Origin: JBBTCX01 sp964494205 | GTDB lineage: Bacteria > Planctomycetota > Phycisphaerae > UBA1845 | Length of the DNA stretch: 64,000 nucleotides | Direction: 5' to 3' | NCBI GenBank assembly: GCA_964494205.1 | Contig: CAZBRD010000001.1 | Coordinates: forward strand, 248,001 to 312,000 | In this document: in pieces, positions 59,887 through 64,000 of the stretch | How positions within the stretch are numbered: the first letter of the stretch is position 1 | Layout of the letters: the number at the start of each line of letters is the position of its first letter | Made by a program: the position numbers and the translations under genes | Notes under the pieces: generated by a model | Databases searched by the model: none | The model's input: the letters and a program-made list of their open reading frames with translations, nothing else | What the model was told of the DNA's origin: nothing

Positions 59887-62800
59887 ATGGCAGCGAAGGA
59901 CCGCAAGTGGGTTTATTACTTCGGGCAAGGCAAGGCGGACGGTAAGGGCGACCAGAAGACGCTGCTCGGCGGCAAGGGGGCTGGGCTGGCGGAAATGACG
60001 CGCATCGGGCTGCCTGTGCCCGGCGGGTTCACGATTACGACCGAAGCCTGTGCCACCTACTACGATCGCAAGAAGCAGTGGCCCGTCGGTCTTGAAAAGC
60101 AAATCCGCGAGAACCTCGCCAAGCTCGAGCGCGCGTGTAAGAAAAAGCTCGGTAATGCGAAAGACCCGTTGCTCGTTTCGGTGCGCTCCGGCGCTGCCCG
60201 CTCCATGCCCGGCATGATGGAGACGATTCTCAACCTCGGTCTTAACGATGCGAGCGTCGAGGGACTCGCGAAGGCATCGGACAACCGCCGCTTTGCGATG
60301 GACGCGTATCGCCGATTCATCATGGGCTATGGCGCGATCGCCATGGGCATTAGCAAGGAACACTTCGATCACTCGTTCGACCAAGTGAAAAACACGCTGA
60401 CGCGCTCGCGGCTCGGCAAGTGGAACGAAGAGAAAATACAGGATACGGACGTCAACGCCGAAGAGCTGCAGGAAGTCGTCAACGAATTCAAGCGAATCTA
60501 TGAACACGAAACGCACGAGGCCTTCCCGCAGGATCCGTTTGACCAGCTTCGCGGCGCGATCAACGCGGTCTTCGGTAGCTGGATGGCAGACAAGGCCGTT
60601 ACGTATCGTCGTGTGGAGAACATCACCGGTTTGGCCGGTACTGCCGTCAACGTATGCCAAATGGTCTTCGGCAACATGGGCGATGACAGTGGCACGGGCG
60701 TCTGCTTCACGCGCGATCCGAGCACCGGCGAAAACGTGTTCTACGGCGATTTGCTGATCAACGCGCAGGGCGAAGACGTTGTCGCGGGCATTCGTACGCC
60801 GGTGAAGCTGGCTGAGCTCGCAACGCTGATGCCGGATGTGTACGAGCAGCTTGAGGCTGTGCGCGCGATGCTCGAGGTGCACTACAAGGACATGCAAGAC
60901 CTTGAGTTCACCATCGAGCGAGGCAAGCTCTACCTTCTGCAATGTCGCAGCGGCAAGCGGTCGCCGGGGGCTGCGTTCAAGATCGCGGTCGATCAAGCTA
61001 CAAAGGGGCTGCTTTCATCCGCGACGGCGGGGCGATTCGTCAAGAAGAAGTACTTGCCGAAGTCATACGCCAAATTGGTGACACAGCCTGTCATCAACAG
61101 AGAGGATGCCATTCGTCGCATCGATCCTGTCGACATCGAGCGATTGTTTTATCCGGTTATCGATTCGTCTGTGTCGAAGGACGAATTGACTCGCCGTCAC
61201 CTTGGCGAAGGTATTGGTGCCGTGCCCGGCGCGGCTTGTGGTCAAATCGTGTTCTCGGCGGAAGAAGCGGAGACTCGCGCGAAACTGGGAACCAAAGTTA
61301 TTCTCGTTCGCAAGGAAACGTCGCCAGAGGACGTCGGCGGCATGTTCGTTGCGTCGGGGATTCTGACCGCCACGGGAGGCAAGACCTCGCACGCAGCGGT
61401 CGTCGCGCGCGGGTGGGGCAAGTGCTGCATCGTCGGCTGCGAGTCGCTCAACATCAGATACGATCAGAAAAACCTGACCATCAACGGTCGCACGCTCAGC
61501 GAAGGCGACTCGGTGACGCTCGACGGTTCTGCCGGCCGGATCTACGACGGCGAGGTAAGCCTTGTGCGACCGATTGCTCCAGCGGAGTTCGAAACCCTGA
61601 TGAGCTGGTGCGATGATCGTCGCCGTCTGCGCGTTCGCACCAATGCTGACACGCCGGCTGACGCCGCTCGCGCGGTTGAGTTGGGTGCGGAAGGCATCGG
61701 TCTCTGTCGCACCGAGCACATGTTCTTTGATCCATCGCAGGCGCAACGCATTATTGCCATGCGTGAGATGATCCTGGCGGATTCGACCGACGCCCGTCGC
61801 CGCGCACTCGACAAGCTCTTGCCGTACCAGCGCGATGACTTCGAAGGCGTGTTCACAGCCATGGACGGTAAGCCCGTTACCATTCGACTCTTAGATCCGC
61901 CGCTGCACGAGTTCCTTCCGCAGCACGACAACGCCGATGGCCAGCAGCAGGTGCTCGATTCGCTGAACGCACCGGTTCGCGGCGAGATGGAAAACGTTGC
62001 GTGGTGGGATCACAACAAGCGCAGCGAATTGCAATCGGCGTGGGTCACGCTCGAGCAGCTTCAACACCGCGTCGATCAGCTTCACGAAGCCAACCCGATG
62101 CTTGGTCATCGCGGTTGCCGTTTGTGCATCACGTTCCCCGAAATTCTGGAGATGCAGGTCCGCGCGATCGTGGAGGCTGCGGTGAATTGCAGCGAGCGCG
62201 GCATCGACGTGCAGCCGGAGATCATGATCCCGCTCAGCATTGACGGAATTGAATTGGCGCGGCTCGTTGATCAGACCCGTGAAGTGGCGGACGGCGTGTT
62301 GGCGAATCGCGGTAGCAAGCAGAAATATCTCGTCGGCACGATGATTGAAACGCCGCGTGCGGCGCTGCTGGCTGATCGCATGGCAGAGTCAGCCGAGTTC
62401 TTCAGCTTCGGCACCAACGACCTCACGCAAATGACGATGGGCATCTCGCGCGACGATGCCGGCAAGTTTCTTCCCGACTATCTGAAGACACCCGACTCGC
62501 CGAGCGATGAGGATGCCAAATCGACGCAGCAGGTCGCACATTCAAACGGCAAGGCGGCCGCTAAGTCGCAGGCGAAGTCATCGAGCAAGAAGCAAGTTCC
62601 GATTTTCACGGCCGATCCATTCCAATCGATCGACCAGGATGGAGTCGGTGCGCTGGTTTATCTTTCGTGTGAGAAGGGGCGCGAGACGCGGCCGAACATC
62701 AAGCTCGGTGTGTGTGGTGAGCACGGCGGTGATCCCATTTCGGTGCGATTCTTCGAGAAAGTCGGCCTCGACTACGTGTCGTGCAGCCCGCTCCGCGTGC

Positions 62801-63075
62801 CGATCGCACGCCTCGCGGCGGCGCAGTCAGCGATCGAGCAGGGCGTGAAAGTAAGTCCCGCCAAGACGAAGAGTTCGCCGAGTAAGCAAAAGGCGTCGAA
62901 GAAATCCGCACCCACGCAACGAGCCGCGAAACCTAAGTCTGTCGCCAAATCGAAACCGGTGAGCTCAAAGAAATCATCGCGACCGGCGAAGGCTGGAAAG
63001 ACCACCAAGAAACCGGTGGTGAAGCCGAGTGCACGCAAAAAGAAAGTAAAGGCACGGGAATTGGTCGGCGTGTAG
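59887..63075 (+). CDS. ppdK: Pyruvate, phosphate dikinase with Lys/Ser-rich C-terminal tail
   Basis: It interconverts PEP, AMP and PPi with pyruvate, ATP and phosphate. ATG 59887 follows AAGGA by eight bases. The 1062-residue protein has the ATP-grasp domain (LLGGKGAGLAEM; VSVRSGAARSMPGMMETILN), the swivel domain with phospho-acceptor His502 in GGKTSHAAVVARG, and the PEP barrel (GLCRTEHMFF; GTMIETPRAAL; FGTNDLTQMTMG; Cys943 in GVCGEHGGDP). Family members have about 870-930 residues. Extra are an insert rich in Lys/Ser/Gln (about 869-904) and a 75-residue tail (988-1062) like histone H1 (KKSAPTQRAAKPKSVAKS). All catalytic parts look intact. Confidence 0.93.
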   Translation: MAAKDRKWVYYFGQGKADGKGDQKTLLGGKGAGLAEMTRIGLPVPGGFTITTEACATYYDRKKQWPVGLEKQIRENLAKLERACKKKLGNAKDPLLVSVRSGAARSMPGMMETILNLGLNDASVEGLAKASDNRRFAMDAYRRFIMGYGAIAMGISKEHFDHSFDQVKNTLTRSRLGKWNEEKIQDTDVNAEELQEVVNEFKRIYEHETHEAFPQDPFDQLRGAINAVFGSWMADKAVTYRRVENITGLAGTAVNVCQMVFGNMGDDSGTGVCFTRDPSTGENVFYGDLLINAQGEDVVAGIRTPVKLAELATLMPDVYEQLEAVRAMLEVHYKDMQDLEFTIERGKLYLLQCRSGKRSPGAAFKIAVDQATKGLLSSATAGRFVKKKYLPKSYAKLVTQPVINREDAIRRIDPVDIERLFYPVIDSSVSKDELTRRHLGEGIGAVPGAACGQIVFSAEEAETRAKLGTKVILVRKETSPEDVGGMFVASGILTATGGKTSHAAVVARGWGKCCIVGCESLNIRYDQKNLTINGRTLSEGDSVTLDGSAGRIYDGEVSLVRPIAPAEFETLMSWCDDRRRLRVRTNADTPADAARAVELGAEGIGLCRTEHMFFDPSQAQRIIAMREMILADSTDARRRALDKLLPYQRDDFEGVFTAMDGKPVTIRLLDPPLHEFLPQHDNADGQQQVLDSLNAPVRGEMENVAWWDHNKRSELQSAWVTLEQLQHRVDQLHEANPMLGHRGCRLCITFPEILEMQVRAIVEAAVNCSERGIDVQPEIMIPLSIDGIELARLVDQTREVADGVLANRGSKQKYLVGTMIETPRAALLADRMAESAEFFSFGTNDLTQMTMGISRDDAGKFLPDYLKTPDSPSDEDAKSTQQVAHSNGKAAAKSQAKSSSKKQVPIFTADPFQSIDQDGVGALVYLSCEKGRETRPNIKLGVCGEHGGDPISVRFFEKVGLDYVSCSPLRVPIARLAAAQSAIEQGVKVSPAKTKSSPSKQKASKKSAPTQRAAKPKSVAKSKPVSSKKSSRPAKAGKTTKKPVVKPSARKKKVKARELVGV

Positions 63076-63101
63076 CGATTCTGCTCGCACGATAGTGTCC
63101 C

Positions 63102-63635
63102 ATGGCAGCCGTCGACGAGAAGGGCATTCCGCCGTTTGTGACGCCGTGGTGGCACGGAACGCTTGCGCGAGGCGCTACATGCTTCTTCTTGGCATTTTCG
63201 GGTTTCTTTCTCATCGCGTCATTTGGAGTCAGTCGGCCAAGCACAATACCGCTCGTAGCAATGGTCGTGACGCAGATAATCGGTTGGTGGTGCTACGATC
63301 GACACATTAAGGCATTAAGAGAAAGACTTCCTGAGCATGAGTTCATGCTATGCCTGCGTTGCGGCTACGACCTTCGCAACCTGCCTGATTCACATCTGTG
63401 CCCCGAGTGCGGTGAGCCGTTTTCGCGAGCAGAACTCTGGGATGTTTGGACCAAATGGTTGTTGTCTGGGTTTCAATTTCGAGTGGCCGCGATGACCAAC
63501 GGAGAATTGTACCGCAAGATTATGGCGGGTCGCTCAACATGTATGCTGTGCTCAGCCCCATTAAACCCTCCCGGCCAAGGCTTGTGCGCAAGCTGTATCA
63601 AGAAAGAGCGCATTCCGGTTCCAAAGGGAGCGTAA
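63102..63635 (+). CDS. Membrane protein with planctomycete zinc ribbon (C..CGYDLR...CPECG)
   Basis: The 177-residue protein has two membrane helices (CFFLAFSGFFLIASFG; IPLVAMVVTQIIGWW) followed by a zinc ribbon MLCLRCGYDLRNLPDSHLCP with CGEPF, a motif very frequent in planctomycete membrane proteins. A second CxxC pair appears at CMLCSAPL and CASC near the C-terminus, so two zinc sites are likely on the cytoplasmic side. ATG 63102 has no clear ribosome site. It follows ppdK by 26 bases and may be cotranscribed. Function unknown. Confidence 0.75.
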   Translation: MAAVDEKGIPPFVTPWWHGTLARGATCFFLAFSGFFLIASFGVSRPSTIPLVAMVVTQIIGWWCYDRHIKALRERLPEHEFMLCLRCGYDLRNLPDSHLCPECGEPFSRAELWDVWTKWLLSGFQFRVAAMTNGELYRKIMAGRSTCMLCSAPLNPPGQGLCASCIKKERIPVPKGA

Positions 63636-63679
63636 TTTCCCTTTCGTTAAGCTGAACACACAATCAATGCAACGGCAAC

Positions 63680-64000
63680 TCAGCTGAGCATCGACGCCTC
63701 AGCCACGATCGGGCGATCGACCGCCCCGTCGATCCGCACGTCCGAGTGCTTCGGATCGTGCGCGAACGCCAGTGTCCACTTCTCACGGATCGCCTTTTCG
63801 AGCAGCAATCGCTTCTCATTGATCGTTTTCATTGGCTCGACGTCGTAGGCCATCACCCATGTGGGACGCAGGTGCGGAATCGTGGGTATCAGATCGCCGA
63901 CGAACATGAGCTTCTGATTGCCGTCGTGGATAATCGGGTGCAGATGGTAGGGGGTGTGACCCTGCGAGACGAACCAATCTAGACCTGCAAACGGTCCTTT
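63680..64000 (-). CDS. MBL-fold metallo-hydrolase (partial, C-terminal 106 residues)
   Basis: The minus-strand frame runs off the right edge, so only the C-terminal third is seen. It shows the third part of the metallo-beta-lactamase fold: SQGHTPYHLHPIIHDGNQKL (zinc-ligand His), FVGDLIPTIPHLRPTWVMAY (metal-bridging Asp) and AFAHDPKHSDVRIDG (last His). This is typical of MBL hydrolases that act on lactones or phosphoesters. The start and first HxHxDH motif lie outside the window. Confidence 0.85.
   Translation of the reverse strand, partial: KGPFAGLDWFVSQGHTPYHLHPIIHDGNQKLMFVGDLIPTIPHLRPTWVMAYDVEPMKTINEKRLLLEKAIREKWTLAFAHDPKHSDVRIDGAVDRPIVAEASMLS

Noticed and set aside
59725..60996. Long open frame antisense to pyruvate phosphate dikinase
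   Set aside because: It is a shadow of a strongly conserved enzyme gene; no domain is recognisable.
1..64000. tRNA, rRNA, transposase or phage integrase genes
   Set aside because: I looked for these on both strands and found no sequence that supports any of them.

Overview
The window reads as chromosomal DNA of a planctomycete (Planctomycetota, probably Phycisphaerae or a related uncultured lineage). I infer this from lipoproteins with Asn/Asp-Asn linkers, secreted proteins packed with DCNxNGxPDxCE calcium-binding repeats and ending in dockerin-like modules, a C..CGYDLR...CPECG membrane protein, and many REP-like palindromes. GC content is roughly 55-60% by eye, with clearly AT-richer accessory islets. 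There is no rRNA, tRNA, CRISPR array, transposase or integrase that I can see.

Layout. 1-3.1 kb: two tandem exported beta-helical proteins; the complete one carries an S74-type chaperone end, and the other leaves the window. 3.3-9.5 kb: M16 peptidase, DinD, a polymorphic beta-helix protein and a conserved 87-residue coiled-coil protein. 10-21 kb: exported M14 carboxypeptidase, an AT-rich islet with two unknown genes and an orphan antitoxin, a PEP-synthase-like protein, a nine-haem cytochrome lipoprotein, and an LMF1-like gene broken by one in-frame TAA. 21-31 kb: a DCN-repeat surface protein, a nuclease/phosphatase-fold protein, a double YHS protein, a coiled-coil protein, an MMPL transporter and two tiny lipoproteins. 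31-39 kb: HEAT-repeat protein with a receiver-like insert, FIST sensor protein, and purL-purQ. 39-50 kb: SUKH protein, methyltransferase islet, DUF3105 lipoprotein, alpha/beta hydrolase, phosphofructokinase, hicBA toxin-antitoxin and NADP isocitrate dehydrogenase. 50-64 kb: RCC1-repeat protein, lipoprotein, two methyltransferases, flavin reductase plus TlpA-like thioredoxin, dockerin protein, pyruvate phosphate dikinase and a partial MBL-fold hydrolase.

Functionally, central metabolism is represented by phosphofructokinase, pyruvate phosphate dikinase, a PEP-synthase-like protein, isocitrate dehydrogenase and FGAM synthase. It is interleaved with a large exported surface proteome. The most unusual structural signal is at three loci (12.9-15.1, 40.1-41.9 and 48.2-48.96 kb). 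At each, the 3' end of an intact chromosomal gene is repeated, in direct orientation and diverged, 0.6-2.2 kb downstream. The interval holds accessory cargo: an antitoxin with two unknown genes, a methyltransferase with an unknown gene, or hicBA. This looks like repeated insertion of small islets at gene 3' ends with duplication of the target tail, by a mechanism not visible here.
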